Source: Deinococcus yavapaiensis KR-236 (GTDB taxonomy: Bacteria > Deinococcota > Deinococci > Deinococcales > Deinococcaceae). From it: DNA of 52,467 bases. Location: the NCBI RefSeq assembly GCF_003217515.1, contig NZ_QJSX01000023.1, forward strand, positions 1-52,467. The letters are read 5' to 3'. This document shows positions 44,615 through 52,467 of this stretch, in pieces. Each line of letters begins with the position of its first letter. Positions within the stretch are counted from its first letter, which is position 1. The notes under the pieces were generated by a model, which had not been told where the DNA came from, searched no databases, and saw only the letters and a program-made list of their open reading frames with translations. The translations under genes and the position numbers were made by a program.

Positions 44615-44701
44615 GGATTGAATTCGTGCTTATCCGAATTGCAAGATGAGAACGCTCGGCGGTCCCCACGTTCACTTGACCTTCGAGCGCGCGTTGATTG
44701 C

Positions 44702-44707
44702 TACGCT
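44702..44707 (+). promoter_or_regulatory. Extended -10 promoter of the DUF808 leader ORF
   Basis: TACGCT preceded by TGC (TGnTANNNT, 44699-44707) ends 7 nt before the ATG at 44715, so the mRNA should be leaderless at the small ORF. A TTGACC lies further upstream with long spacing. Confidence 0.5.
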
Positions 44708-44714
44708 GGCAGTC

Positions 44715-44822
44715 ATGATTTCATCGCTGCGTTATGACGATGTGCCAAGTGCCCTCGGCAGAAGCCTTCCCTTGTCGCCTCGGCACGCCGCCGAGGTGTG
44801 CCGTCGTTTCCGGAGGGCATGA
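44715..44822 (+). CDS. 35-residue leader ORF coupled to the DUF808 gene
   Basis: ATG 44715 to TGA 44820-44822 encodes MISSLRYDDVPSALGR then a basic tail (RHAAEVCRRFRRA). The stop overlaps the DUF808 start (ATGATG, 44819-44824), and the ribosome site GGAGGG for that gene lies inside the last codons. The layout suggests translational coupling. Function as a peptide is unknown. Confidence 0.5.
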   Translation: MISSLRYDDVPSALGRSLPLSPRHAAEVCRRFRRA

Positions 44823-45754
44823 TGAGCGGCGGTCTGGTCGCTTTGCTGGACGACGTCGTCGCCATCGCGCGCTTGGCGGCGGCGTCCCTCGACGACATCA
44901 CGGCCGCCGCGGGTCGGGCCGGCGTCAAAGCGATCGGCGTGGTCGTCGACGACACGGCCGTCACGCCACGCTACGTCACGGGCTTTTCACCGAGCCGCGA
45001 ACTTCCGATCATCTGGCGCATCGCCAAGGGCTCCCTTCGAAACAAAATCGTGTTCATCCTGCCCACCGCGCTTTTGCTCAGCCAGTTCGTACCGTGGGCG
45101 ATCACGCCTTTGCTGATGCTGGGCGGCGCTTACCTGTGCTTCGAGGGCGCCGAGAAACTGTACGAAGCGGTCGCGGGTCACCACGACACGCCGACCGAGG
45201 AAGCGTCGAAACTGTCGAGCAAAGCGCACGAGGACGCCATGGTCACGGGCGCGATCCGCACGGACTTCATCCTCTCGGCGGAAATCATGGCGATCGCCCT
45301 CGCGGAAGTCGCCGAGCAATCGTTCGTGTCCCGCGCCCTCATCCTCGTCGTCGTGGCCGTCATGATCACCGCGCTCGTCTACGGCGTCGTGGGCGTCATC
45401 GTGAAGATGGACGACTTCGGCTTGAAGTTGGCGCAAGGATCGTCGGGGGCCGGGCGAACCTTCGGTCGAGGACTGGTGAAGGGCATGCCGATCGTGATGG
45501 GCGCGCTTTCGTGGATCGGCACGGCGGCGATGTTGTGGGTGGGCGGGCACATCCTGATCGACGGCTTGGACAAGTTCGGCTTCGGCGCACCCGCGCACGT
45601 CCTTCATGACGCGGCCCTCGCCGTCGGCCACGCCGTTCCCTTCGCGCAGGGCGTGCTGGAGTGGTTCGTGGAAACCCTGGGCTCTGGGCTTGTCGGACTG
45701 CTCGTAGGCGGTCTCATCGTCGCCGCGCTGCACTTGATTCCACGCAAGCATTGA
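44822..45754 (+). CDS. DUF808-family (YedI-like) membrane protein
   Basis: 310 residues. Of two adjacent ATGs (44819, 44822) the second has the better 5-nt spacing from GGAGGG. The N-terminus SGGLVALLDDVVAIARLAAAS and the segment VKAIGVVVDDTAVTPRYV are the DUF808 hallmarks, followed by four to six hydrophobic helices (IVFILPTALLLSQFV, AMVTGAIRTDFILSAEIMAI, ALILVVVAVMITALVYGVVG). It is an inner-membrane protein of unknown function. Preceded by a 35-residue leader ORF and followed by a terminator hairpin. Confidence 0.87.
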   Translation: MSGGLVALLDDVVAIARLAAASLDDITAAAGRAGVKAIGVVVDDTAVTPRYVTGFSPSRELPIIWRIAKGSLRNKIVFILPTALLLSQFVPWAITPLLMLGGAYLCFEGAEKLYEAVAGHHDTPTEEASKLSSKAHEDAMVTGAIRTDFILSAEIMAIALAEVAEQSFVSRALILVVVAVMITALVYGVVGVIVKMDDFGLKLAQGSSGAGRTFGRGLVKGMPIVMGALSWIGTAAMLWVGGHILIDGLDKFGFGAPAHVLHDAALAVGHAVPFAQGVLEWFVETLGSGLVGLLVGGLIVAALHLIPRKH

Positions 45755-45768
45755 GGATCACGAATCGA

Positions 45769-45803
45769 CGAGAAGGGCCAGCGCGAGAGAATGGCCCTTC
45801 TCG
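45769..45803 (+). terminator. Terminator after the DUF808 gene
   Basis: Perfect 12-bp stem CGAGAAGGGCCA (45769-45780) with TGGCCCTTCTCG (45792-45803), 11-nt loop, 14 nt past the stop. Confidence 0.8.
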
Positions 45804-45910
45804 AGCTGCCCCGGTGCTTTGCGGGGCGCCAATTTGATTGCACGGCGTTGCTTCTCGTGTGGGCAAACTGCCGAGTTGGTGAATGATCCTTGCGGCCACG
45901 CCGTGTGGTG

Positions 45911-46565
45911 CTACGACCGCCGCGCCGCCCGCCAACCCAACCACGCGACCAGGGCCGAGGCGCACAGCGTGACCGCGCTCGCCGTGAAGGTGCTGCGGGA
46001 AGCCACTCCAGTCATAGTGAACGCCACCTCCTGCCGCGCCGAGGGTGATGGCGAGCTGGACCACCGCGACCATCAACGCGCCGCCCGCTTCGGCCTCGTC
46101 GGGGAGCACCCTGCTCAGCCACAGCCACCACGCGACGGGCGCGGCCGTACCGACGAGTCCCCACAACGCGAGCAAGATCCCCACGACGATGGGCGCGCTT
46201 CCGAGAACCGCGAGCAGGACGGCCAGAGCGGCCATCACGAGCGGCATCACGATCAGCAGGTTGTACAGTCGCCCGCGCAGCACGGCGCCGATCAGAACCG
46301 TGCCGAGCAAGGCCGCCGCACCGCTGATCAGCAGCAGCGAGATCGTCGGGACGTCCAGGCGCGTCACCGTCTCCAAGAAGGGGGGGCAGGTACGTGAACA
46401 GCTTGAACTGCCCGGGAAGAACAGCGTGACGGCCAGCAAGCCCATCGGCACCTGCGGTCGACCCAGCACCCGGAACGCGGACCCGCAGCGCACGGCGCGA
46501 CCGGAGGGCATGGACGGCAGGCTCGGCATCAGCCACACCAGCGTCAGGGCGACACCGCGAAAAAC
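45911..46565 (-). pseudogene. 3' half of an MFS (DHA1-like) transporter, frame-shifted
   Basis: On the minus strand the sequence reads WLMPSLPSMPSGRAV then RPQVPMGLLAVTLFF, LFTYLPP, TVTRLDVPTISLLLISGAAALLG, LLIVMPLVMAALAVLLAVLG and WWLWLSRVLPDEAEAGGALM. Frames change near 46400 and 46010, ending VAWLGWRAARRS at the stop 45911. This is the second half (about TM6 to TM12) of a 12-helix transporter; the first half is absent. It joins directly to a hydrolase relic upstream. Confidence 0.75.
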
Positions 46566-47130
46566 GCCCCTGCCACGGTCGGCGACGTAATACTCGAAGA
46601 ACTCACTCGTGATAGCGTCGAGGCCTTCGGTGGCAATTTGGGCCGGGAAGGTCGGTGTGAGTGCCGATTCGCCTGAATCGACGTCGCTCCAGCGCTGCCT
46701 CGCGAGGCGGTCGAGCGCCTCATTTGTGGTGCCGTGCTGCCAGCCTTGTCGGGTGATGCGGCTGATGTCGTACCTCGCAGCGGTCGCACGACGGCCTTGA
46801 TGCGCGTGTCCACCTGCGCCGCGCTTAAAGCGAATCCGCCGCTGCCGCAGATGCCCATCGCACCCATGGCCTAGCGGTCGATGTACGATAGCGTGCCAAG
46901 GAAATCCACTCCGGTGACGTGATGTGAGGTGGCGTTCCGCCGCTCTCGCCGTTGTACGACGGGTCGAACGCGAGGGCGACGAAGCCGCGCCTCGCCATCT
47001 CCTGTGCGTACACGCCGAGTCCCTGTTCCTTCACGCTGCCGTGGGGTGGACCGACGACGAGGGCGTGATGCCGAGTCGTCAGGTCGAGATCCTCCTTTCA
47101 GTAGAGGTCGGCGGCGAGTTCGATGTGTCA
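46566..47130 (-). pseudogene. Degraded alpha/beta hydrolase (YcjY-like), 3' end missing
   Basis: Minus-strand pieces in order: HIELAADLY (in-frame stop), then VVGPPHGSVKEQGLGVYAQEM, FVALAFDPSYNGESGG and FLGTLSYIDR (stop), MGICGSGGFALSAAQVDTRIK carrying the nucleophile elbow G-x-S/C-x-G-G, then YDISRITRQGWQ and FFEYYVADRGRG. Several shifts and stops interrupt it. The match is to the dienelactone-hydrolase-like family in which GSVKEQ and DPSYNGESGG are conserved. The last third is missing and the frame runs straight into the MFS fragment. Confidence 0.75.
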
Positions 47131-47289
47131 CCCGACCCGACGGAGTTCGTCATATACGCCGAGAGCATCAGGTGAAAAATCCAGAGTTCCAGGCAAGTAT
47201 CTCGCTCGGGCCGAGCCTCCGTACACTCTCGTGTGGACGGACTTCGGGCCGCACCGCCCTTCGTTCCGCCGCCGCGAGCAAGGAGGCCC

Positions 47290-47475
47290 ATGAAGATTCG
47301 CCGCAACGGCACGCGCCCTTCCGAACGCTGTGTCGAGGACCGAGCCGTCATGCTCGAAAGCTTCCGCTCACGCTTTGGTCGCTGCTTTGGCAGAGCGTCG
47401 AACACGATCATTGCTCGGCGTGGCGTACCTTGGATGCTCAACCTCATCACCTGGCCCAAGGGGAAACAACAGTAA
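47290..47475 (+). CDS. Putative 61-residue basic protein with clear gene signals
   Basis: ATG 47290 is preceded by AGGAGG (47281-47286) with 3 nt spacing, and the TAA is followed within 4 nt by a perfect hairpin. The 61 residues are Arg-rich (MKIRRNGTRPSERC then ESFRSRFGRCFGRASN and TIIARRGVPWMLN). No family recognised. It could be a real small gene or the front of a truncated one. Confidence 0.5.
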   Translation: MKIRRNGTRPSERCVEDRAVMLESFRSRFGRCFGRASNTIIARRGVPWMLNLITWPKGKQQ

Positions 47476-47478
47476 GGG

Positions 47479-47501
47479 AAGCGCCCTCAAAGAGGGCGCT
47501 T
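47479..47501. terminator. Bidirectional terminator hairpin
   Basis: AAGCGCCCTC (47479-47488), loop AAA, GAGGGCGCTT (47492-47501): a perfect 10-bp stem between the small basic ORF and the convergent pilC gene. Confidence 0.88.
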
Positions 47502-47538
47502 CTCGGGGTGGTGACATGGATTTCCGGGGCGGTCAGCC

Positions 47539-48759
47539 TTACTTGCTGAGCTGGCCGATGATGCTGAACATCGGAAGGAACATGCCCGCGACGATCACGC
47601 CGACGATGGCTCCGAGGACGACGATCATGATCGGCTCGATCGCGGCCGTGAGACTCTCGACCGCTTCGTCGACTTCCCGCTCGTAGAAGTCGGCGACCTT
47701 GTTGAGCATGTTGTCGAGCGCGCCCGTCTCCTCACCGATCGCGACCATCGACACCACCATGGGAGGGAAGACCTTCGACGTCGCTAGGCTTCCCGACATC
47801 TGCTCGCCCACCATGACGACGTTGCGGGCGTTGTCGAGGACGTCCTCGACGATGATGTTGTTCGCCGTGCCTTTCGTGATTTCAAGCGCCTCGATGATGT
47901 TCACGCCGCTCGAAATAAGCAGGCCGAACGTGCGGGCGAAACTCGCGATGGCCGTACGCTGCAGCAGCGTTCCGAAAATGGGGATGCGCAACTTGAAGTC
48001 GTCGATGACGTGGCGCCCTTGATTCGTTCGGTAGTACGCGCGGTATCCGAAGAAGACCGCGATTCCGACGACCAGCAGAATCCAACTGCTGTGCTGCAGA
48101 AAATCCGCCACGGCGATCAGGGCGCGCGTCAGCAAGGGAAGCGGCGCGTTGAGTTGGATGAGGATCTGCGCGAATTGCGGCACGATCGTCGTCAGCAGGA
48201 AGTACGTGATGGCGACCGCGAAGACCATCACGATGGCGGGATACGTCATCGCACTTTTGATCTTGCCGCGCAGGGCGAGCTGCTTCTCCAAGAAATTGCT
48301 GATGCGGTCCAAAATCAAGTCGAGCGTGCCCGACGTCTCGCCCGCCCGCACGAGGTTGAGATACAAGCGCGAGAAGACCTTGGGGTGTTTGGCGACCGCG
48401 TCGGACAAGGGTTGTCCGGACTCGACGTCCATTCGCATCTTCTTGATGATTTCCTGGAAGCCCTTGTGCTCGGTTTGACGCTGCATGATGGCCAGCGACT
48501 GAACGAGCGGAACGCCCGAGTTGATCATCGTGGAAAGTTGACGCGAGAAGAGCGCCACTTGCTTGAGATTCGGCGGGCGGTTGTCGAGAAACGGAATTTT
48601 GACGTCGCCTTGAAGCCCGGTTCTCGGAGCCTTGATGTCGACGATGAACAGTTCTTTTTGTCGCAGCGCGTCCCGCACTTGCGAGACGGTCTCAGCCTCG
48701 ATGGTGGACGAGATGATATTGCCGCTGCGGTCTCGCACACGGTACTGAAAGACAGGCAT
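47539..48759 (-). CDS. pilC: Type IV pilus / type II secretion platform protein PilC
   Basis: 406 residues from ATG 48759. The N-terminus (MPVFQYRVRDRSGN) is followed by two T2SSF domains: the first with FSRQLSTMINSGVPLVQSLAIM (about residues 75-96), the second with FARTFGLLISSGVNIIEALEIT, each ending in GE-T-G-x-LD patterns (RAGETSGTLDLIL, AIGEETGALDNML). Three membrane helices are visible (AIVMVFAVAITYFLL, WILLVVGIAVFFGY, IMIVVLGAIVGVIVAGMFL). It is the inner-membrane platform on which the PilB/PilT ATPases act in pilus assembly and DNA uptake. Consensus -10 TATAAT (48766-48771) ends 6 nt before the ATG: a leaderless mRNA. Confidence 0.93.
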   Translation of the reverse strand: MPVFQYRVRDRSGNIISSTIEAETVSQVRDALRQKELFIVDIKAPRTGLQGDVKIPFLDNRPPNLKQVALFSRQLSTMINSGVPLVQSLAIMQRQTEHKGFQEIIKKMRMDVESGQPLSDAVAKHPKVFSRLYLNLVRAGETSGTLDLILDRISNFLEKQLALRGKIKSAMTYPAIVMVFAVAITYFLLTTIVPQFAQILIQLNAPLPLLTRALIAVADFLQHSSWILLVVGIAVFFGYRAYYRTNQGRHVIDDFKLRIPIFGTLLQRTAIASFARTFGLLISSGVNIIEALEITKGTANNIIVEDVLDNARNVVMVGEQMSGSLATSKVFPPMVVSMVAIGEETGALDNMLNKVADFYEREVDEAVESLTAAIEPIMIVVLGAIVGVIVAGMFLPMFSIIGQLSK

Positions 48760-48765
48760 AGTGTG

Positions 48766-48771
48766 ATTATA
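48766..48771 (-). promoter_or_regulatory. Consensus -10 of leaderless pilC
   Basis: TATAAT on the minus strand, 6 nt before the ATG 48759. No strong -35 is seen. Confidence 0.6.
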
Positions 48772-48821
48772 GTCTGTGGTCGTGGAAGGTCGCGTGAAGT
48801 TTCGTAGATGAGAGGACGGCT

Positions 48822-49490
48822 GTGAATCGCAACGACGAAGTGGACGACGGGACGCGTGAAGTCGTGCCGGACGACAAGGCGAGGAGCAGGGTGTCCGCTT
48901 CCACCGTGGCACGGTCCGTGGACGAGGCGCGGTCGACGGTGCTGGCGGGCCTCACCGTCGCGTTTTCGACGGACACGGTGTGGGGCCTGGGCGTACGGCA
49001 CGATGACGCCGTGGCGGTCCAGCGGGTGTACCGGCAAAAGGGCCGTTCGCAAGACAAGGTGCTGCAGGTGCTGTGCGCCGACGCCTCGGCAGTCGCGCGC
49101 CTCGTGGACATCCCGTCATTCCTGGAGGACGATTGGCGGCGGGTCACGGCTTTGTGGCCGGGCGCGCTCACCCTCGTGGTTCCCGCAGCTGCGGCATGCC
49201 CGGCGTGGCTCGTCAAGGACGGCAAAGTCGGGATTCGCATGCCGAACTCGCGCGAAGCGTGCGATCTGCTCGCGGCATGTGGAGGTCTCCTCGCCGCGAC
49301 GAGCCTCAACCGCTCGGGAGAGCCGTCGGTGTACACCTTCGAAGCCGCGTGCGACGCGGACATCGCCGACGTGGTCTTGCCCGGACCGGACGCCGGGCAA
49401 CTCGCCAGCACCGTCTTCGACTTGCCGTTACGGCGCGTACTGCGCGAAGGAGCGCTTTCCTCGAGCCGCTTGCTGGAGGCGTTGGCGTGA
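48822..49490 (+). CDS. L-threonylcarbamoyladenylate synthase (TsaC/Sua5 family)
   Basis: 222 residues from GTG 48822, with GAGAGG upstream. The YrdC-type fold shows LAGLTVAFSTDTVWGLGV with the conserved T-D-T-V-W-G-L, then VYRQKGRSQDKVLQVLC (K-x-R-x-x-x-K), LWPGALTLVV and GIRMPNSREACDLL, ending in AATSLNRSGEPSVYTFE. It makes the threonylcarbamoyl-AMP used for t6A37 on ANN-reading tRNAs. A C-terminal Sua5 domain is absent, so it is the short (TsaC-like) form. It overlaps scpB by 4 bp (GTGA). Confidence 0.9.
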   Translation: MNRNDEVDDGTREVVPDDKARSRVSASTVARSVDEARSTVLAGLTVAFSTDTVWGLGVRHDDAVAVQRVYRQKGRSQDKVLQVLCADASAVARLVDIPSFLEDDWRRVTALWPGALTLVVPAAAACPAWLVKDGKVGIRMPNSREACDLLAACGGLLAATSLNRSGEPSVYTFEAACDADIADVVLPGPDAGQLASTVFDLPLRRVLREGALSSSRLLEALA

Positions 49491-50011
49491 TCGAACGGGA
49501 AGTCGTCGGCGCGGCGCTTCTGGCGGCGGGGCGGCCCGTGACCCTTTCGGAACTCGCCGAGGTGCTCGGCGTGCCGAGCGAGGCGGCCCGTCGTGTCCTC
49601 GACGAATACGCCAGCATGTTGCGAGAGGCGGCGCTCGGTTTCGAGGTGGAGGAAGTCGCGGGTGGATACCGATTGATCGTTCCGCCTGCGTTGACATCGC
49701 ACCTTCGCCCGCTCCTCGCGCCGCCGCCTCTGCCCGGCTTGTCGGGCGCGGCGCTGGAGGTGCTGGCGATCGTGGCGTACAAGCAGCCCGTGACGCGCGC
49801 GGAAATCGAAGCGATGCGAGGCGCTCCGGCCGGCGCGCTTGTCACGCTTCAAGAGCGCGAGCTCGTGAAGGTCGTTGGCCGAGGGGATGCAGTGGGGCGT
49901 CCGCTCCTGTATGGTACGACCCAGAAGTTTCTGTTGGAATTCGGGCTTCGCGGCCTTGAAGACTTGCCTCCGTTGACCGATGGCGAGTTTGCCGGGTTGC
50001 TGCGCGGCTAA
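49487..50011 (+). CDS. scpB: Segregation and condensation protein ScpB
   Basis: 174 residues from GTG 49487, overlapping the upstream stop. Two winged-helix domains: the first with AALLAAGRPVTLSELAEVLGV, the second with LSGAALEVLAIVAYKQPVTRAEIE and ELVKVVGRGDAVGRPLLYGTT, the ScpB signature. It is the kleisin-bound partner of ScpA/SMC in chromosome organisation. scpA and smc are not in the window. Directly followed by the DUF4388 gene with 13 nt between, probably one operon. Confidence 0.93.
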   Translation: MIEREVVGAALLAAGRPVTLSELAEVLGVPSEAARRVLDEYASMLREAALGFEVEEVAGGYRLIVPPALTSHLRPLLAPPPLPGLSGAALEVLAIVAYKQPVTRAEIEAMRGAPAGALVTLQERELVKVVGRGDAVGRPLLYGTTQKFLLEFGLRGLEDLPPLTDGEFAGLLRG

Positions 50012-50024
50012 GGGAGGTGAGGAT

Positions 50025-50819
50025 GTGACGGCGCGGGACATGCTCGGCAATTTGCAGGATTACGACGTCGCGGAGTTGCTGCTGCTGCTGGCCGAGTCGG
50101 GTCGAAGCGGCGTATTTGAGGTCACGCATCGCCTCGGGTTGTTTCGGCTCGCCTTTCGTGACGGCGTGGTGCAAAACGCGGAGTTCGGCATCGTTCGAGG
50201 AGAGGGGGCGCTCGCCCTGCTGTTGCGCGAACCACGCGGTTCGTTCACGTTCGTGCCTCGTCCTGTGCCGGGCGAGGCGAGCACGCCCATGCTCGCCATG
50301 CTCCTCGGCGCGACGCGCCTCTTGCCACCCCCTCCACTGATATTCGACGGTCCCGCCAAAGTACGTGACGACGCGGCCCTCAAAGACCTGGGTCTGCTCG
50401 ACGACGAGGCCCGCGTGGTGCGTGAAGTCGCGGCTGGTCGAACCTTGGGGTCGTTCGAGGAGGGAAGCGTGGAGCGCGGCGTGGTCGCTCGACTCGTGCG
50501 CCTCGGAGTGCTCGCACCTAGGAAAGTTCGGGTGGCGCGCCTGACGCTGGAGGTGTGGCGCGGGGGAGAATCGACCGTCGCGCTCGACACGAGTATCGTG
50601 TCGCTGTGGACGCAGCAACTCGGCGCTCCGCCCAAGGAAGTGCTGCTGAGAACCGACGAAGGGAAGGTCGTGCGGGTGCCGCTCGTGGCCGTTCCGAACC
50701 TGGGTGTGCGCCTGCTCGTGGCGCCGGATGTCTTGATGCGCTTCGGACTACAGGGTGGAACGTCCGTGCTGGCCCGTCCGCCGGAACGGGACGACGCCCA
50801 AAAGCACGACGCGCGCTAG
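50025..50819 (+). CDS. DUF4388-domain protein
   Basis: 264 residues from GTG 50025, preceded by GGGAGGTGA with about 5 nt spacing. The N-terminal DUF4388/PATAN-like domain reads LQDYDVAELLLLLAESGRSGVFEVTH, then LAFRDGVVQNAEF and GALALLLREPRGSF (residues 7-75). The middle is helical, and the C-terminal third (VRVPLVAVPNLGVRLLVAPDVLMRFGL) is beta-rich. DUF4388 proteins are common next to response regulators and Mgl-type modules; here it follows scpB. Role unknown, cytoplasmic. Confidence 0.8.
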   Translation: MTARDMLGNLQDYDVAELLLLLAESGRSGVFEVTHRLGLFRLAFRDGVVQNAEFGIVRGEGALALLLREPRGSFTFVPRPVPGEASTPMLAMLLGATRLLPPPPLIFDGPAKVRDDAALKDLGLLDDEARVVREVAAGRTLGSFEEGSVERGVVARLVRLGVLAPRKVRVARLTLEVWRGGESTVALDTSIVSLWTQQLGAPPKEVLLRTDEGKVVRVPLVAVPNLGVRLLVAPDVLMRFGLQGGTSVLARPPERDDAQKHDAR

Positions 50820-50861
50820 AGGATTCTCGACCGTTCCTCGTGCGACCGTCACGATTCGATT

Positions 50862-50867
50862 TACACT
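50862..50867 (+). promoter_or_regulatory. -10 element of leaderless gatA
   Basis: TACACT ends 6 nt before the ATG at 50874; the same spacing as at pilC and the receiver gene. Confidence 0.55.
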
Positions 50868-50873
50868 GGTCGA

Positions 50874-52355
50874 ATGCGTGTTTCTCGTGTTTCCGCCGTT
50901 TCGCTCGCTCGCTCCGTTTCACGCGGCGAGCGTCGTTCGATCGATCTCGTTCGTGAAGCGCTGAAGGCTGCCGAGGACCTCGCGCCGTTGCGGCCGCTCA
51001 TCAGCGTTGTCGAAGATGCCGAGCAGCAGGCGTCGATTGTCGACGAGCGCCTGCGTGCAGGCGAACGGCTCGCACTCGCGGGGGTGCCGATCGTCGTGAA
51101 GGACAACCTGAACGTGCGGGGTACGCGCACGACGTGCGGCAGTCGCGCGTTGGAGCGCTACGTCAGCCCTTACACGGCGACGGCCGTCCACCGTTTGCAA
51201 GCGGCGGGCGCGGTGGTGATCGGCAAGGCGAACATGGACGAGTTCGCGATGGGCTCTTCGAACGAGTCGAGTGCGTTCGGCGCGGCGCGCAATCCGTGGG
51301 ATGCCTCGAAGGTGACGGGCGGCTCGTCGGGCGGCAGCGCGGCGAGCGTCGCGGCGGCCATGGTTCCCGTGTCGCTGGGTTCGGACACGGGTGGCAGCGT
51401 GCGGCAGCCCGCGGCGTTCACGGGTGTTTACGGTCTCAAGCCGACGTACGGCCGCGTTTCGCGCTACGGCCTCGTGGCCTTCGCGTCGAGCCTCGATCAA
51501 GTGGGCCCGTTCGCCGCGTACGCCGAGGACTTGGCGACCACCATGGACGCCATGGCAGGCCACGACGTCCTCGACGCGACGAGTTTGCAGGCTCCCAATC
51601 GATTCGTGGAGGCGCTCGGGGCGGGCGTGCGGGGCATGCGTTTCGGTTTCGTGCGAGAAGCGCTGGGCGTCGGCAACTCGGCGAGCGTGGAGGCGGCCTT
51701 GGAGCGTACGAGGACGTTGCTGGAAAGCTTGGGTGCGACGGTCGGTGAGGTGAGTTTGCCGACGTTGGAGTACGGCATCGCCGCTTACTACCTCATCGCC
51801 ACGCCGGAGGCAAGCAGCAATCTGGCGCGCTACGACGGGATGGTGTACAGTCGCCGCGCCGCACAAGGCGGCGACTTCAATGCGTCCATGAGCGCGAGTC
51901 GTGCGGAATCGTTCGGCGACGAGGTGAAGCGGCGAATCCTGATGGGTACGTACGCCTTGTCGAGCGGCTATTACGACGCCTACTACTCGAAGGCGATGAA
52001 GGTGCGCCGTCTCGTGGCGAACGACTTCGCGCGGGCGTTCGAGTCGTTCGACGTCTTGATCACGCCGACGTCTCCCTTCGCCGCGTTCGGAGTCGGCGAG
52101 AAGTCGAGCGACCCTTTGTCGATGTACATGGCGGACGTCGACACCGTACTCGTGAATCTCGCGGGCGTTCCGGCCTTGTCTGTTCCGGCTGGCTTCGACG
52201 AGCGTGGAACGCGCCTGCCGGTCGGCGTTCAGTTCATCGCGCCGGCGCTTGCCGACGAGCGTCTGATTTCGGTCGCGCACGCGCTGGAACTTGCCACGGA
52301 CCGAGAATTCGTGGACGCGAGACCGCCCGTCGAAGTCGCGTCGCTGGACGCTTGA
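50874..52355 (+). CDS. gatA: Glutamyl-tRNA(Gln)/aspartyl-tRNA(Asn) amidotransferase subunit A
   Basis: 493 residues from ATG 50874. It is an amidase-signature enzyme with Lys in GVPIVVKDNLNV, the core GGSSGGSAASVAAAMV, and SDTGGSVRQPAAFTGVYGLKPTYGRVSRYG (cis-Ser and nucleophile Ser). GatA-specific features are DEFAMGSSNESSAFG and the Tyr-rich GTYALSSGYYDAYY. It releases ammonia from glutamine for transamidation of mischarged tRNA. gatB and gatC are not adjacent in this window. A consensus promoter starts at its stop codon. Confidence 0.95.
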   Translation: MRVSRVSAVSLARSVSRGERRSIDLVREALKAAEDLAPLRPLISVVEDAEQQASIVDERLRAGERLALAGVPIVVKDNLNVRGTRTTCGSRALERYVSPYTATAVHRLQAAGAVVIGKANMDEFAMGSSNESSAFGAARNPWDASKVTGGSSGGSAASVAAAMVPVSLGSDTGGSVRQPAAFTGVYGLKPTYGRVSRYGLVAFASSLDQVGPFAAYAEDLATTMDAMAGHDVLDATSLQAPNRFVEALGAGVRGMRFGFVREALGVGNSASVEAALERTRTLLESLGATVGEVSLPTLEYGIAAYYLIATPEASSNLARYDGMVYSRRAAQGGDFNASMSASRAESFGDEVKRRILMGTYALSSGYYDAYYSKAMKVRRLVANDFARAFESFDVLITPTSPFAAFGVGEKSSDPLSMYMADVDTVLVNLAGVPALSVPAGFDERGTRLPVGVQFIAPALADERLISVAHALELATDREFVDARPPVEVASLDA

Positions 52356-52380
52356 CAGATTTTTGAAGTTGAACTATTCT
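52352..52380 (+). promoter_or_regulatory. Consensus sigma70-type promoter at the gatA stop
   Basis: -35 TTGACA (52352-52357), 17-bp spacer, -10 TATTCT (52375-52380). The gatA stop TGA (52353-52355) lies inside the -35 box. It should drive a gene beyond the window edge. A 10-codon ATG ORF (52408-52440) sits in the leader; its meaning is unclear. Confidence 0.7.
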
Positions 52381-52467
52381 TTCTGAGCCTCGATTGAGGC
52401 GAGCAGGATGACAACCGGAAGCGACACACGCAAAGTGTGAAATGAAGGACCAAAGGTCAAGATAACA

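Overview
The window reads as part of a high-GC bacterial chromosome, most likely Deinococcus or a close relative. That is an inference from four things: strong G/C bias at third codon positions, many genes whose -10 box (TANNNT) ends only 5-7 nt before the start codon (leaderless mRNAs), and the character of the housekeeping genes (a PilC-type platform protein, scpB, a DUF4388 protein, gatA). No rRNA, tRNA, CRISPR array or origin was found.

Layout. 1-9100 is an accessory, decaying stretch: a partial CDS, a META-like secreted protein, a low-GC lipoprotein whose stop codon was hit by an intact IS5-family element, two broken paralogous lipoprotein genes, the first of three BTAD/AAA regulators, a DUF805 membrane protein and a GNAT acetyltransferase. 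9100-15800 has an amidase whose start is frame-shifted by a 14-bp tandem duplication, a TlpA-like thioredoxin, a two-domain GNAT protein and a large protein joining a Cys/His (RING-like) segment to a TerD-like domain. 15800-22000 has a secreted protein with Asp-rich repeats and two more BTAD/AAA regulators.

22000-25900 holds a VanR/VanS-like two-component pair divergent from a VanY-like D,D-carboxypeptidase, with repeat motifs between them that look like an operator, then a DMT-family permease. 26000-31450 has a small secreted protein, two receiver-only response regulators, a three-gene overlapping operon ending in a DHA2 drug-efflux permease, and an MDR dehydrogenase. 31500-35600 has an M3 oligoendopeptidase, an APH(6)-like kinase and a Nudix hydrolase.

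35700-44600 is a glycan-use locus: a Gfo/Idh/MocA oxidoreductase behind a 27-codon leader ORF, GH20 hexosaminidase, GH38 alpha-mannosidase, NagA deacetylase and a multiply frame-shifted sulfatase. Together they could trim hexosamine- and mannose-containing glycans and feed GlcNAc-6-P into central metabolism. 44700-47500 has a DUF808 membrane protein behind its own short leader ORF, then a chimeric pseudogene formed from an alpha/beta hydrolase and an MFS transporter. 47500-52467 is stable housekeeping sequence: pilC, a TsaC/Sua5-type t6A enzyme, scpB, a DUF4388 protein and gatA, with a consensus promoter at the gatA stop.

The main themes are three paralogous BTAD-ATPase regulators, clustered gene decay in accessory zones beside intact large genes, coupled leader ORFs, and a RING-like/TerD fusion. 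All calls are from reading the sequence; no database search was run.
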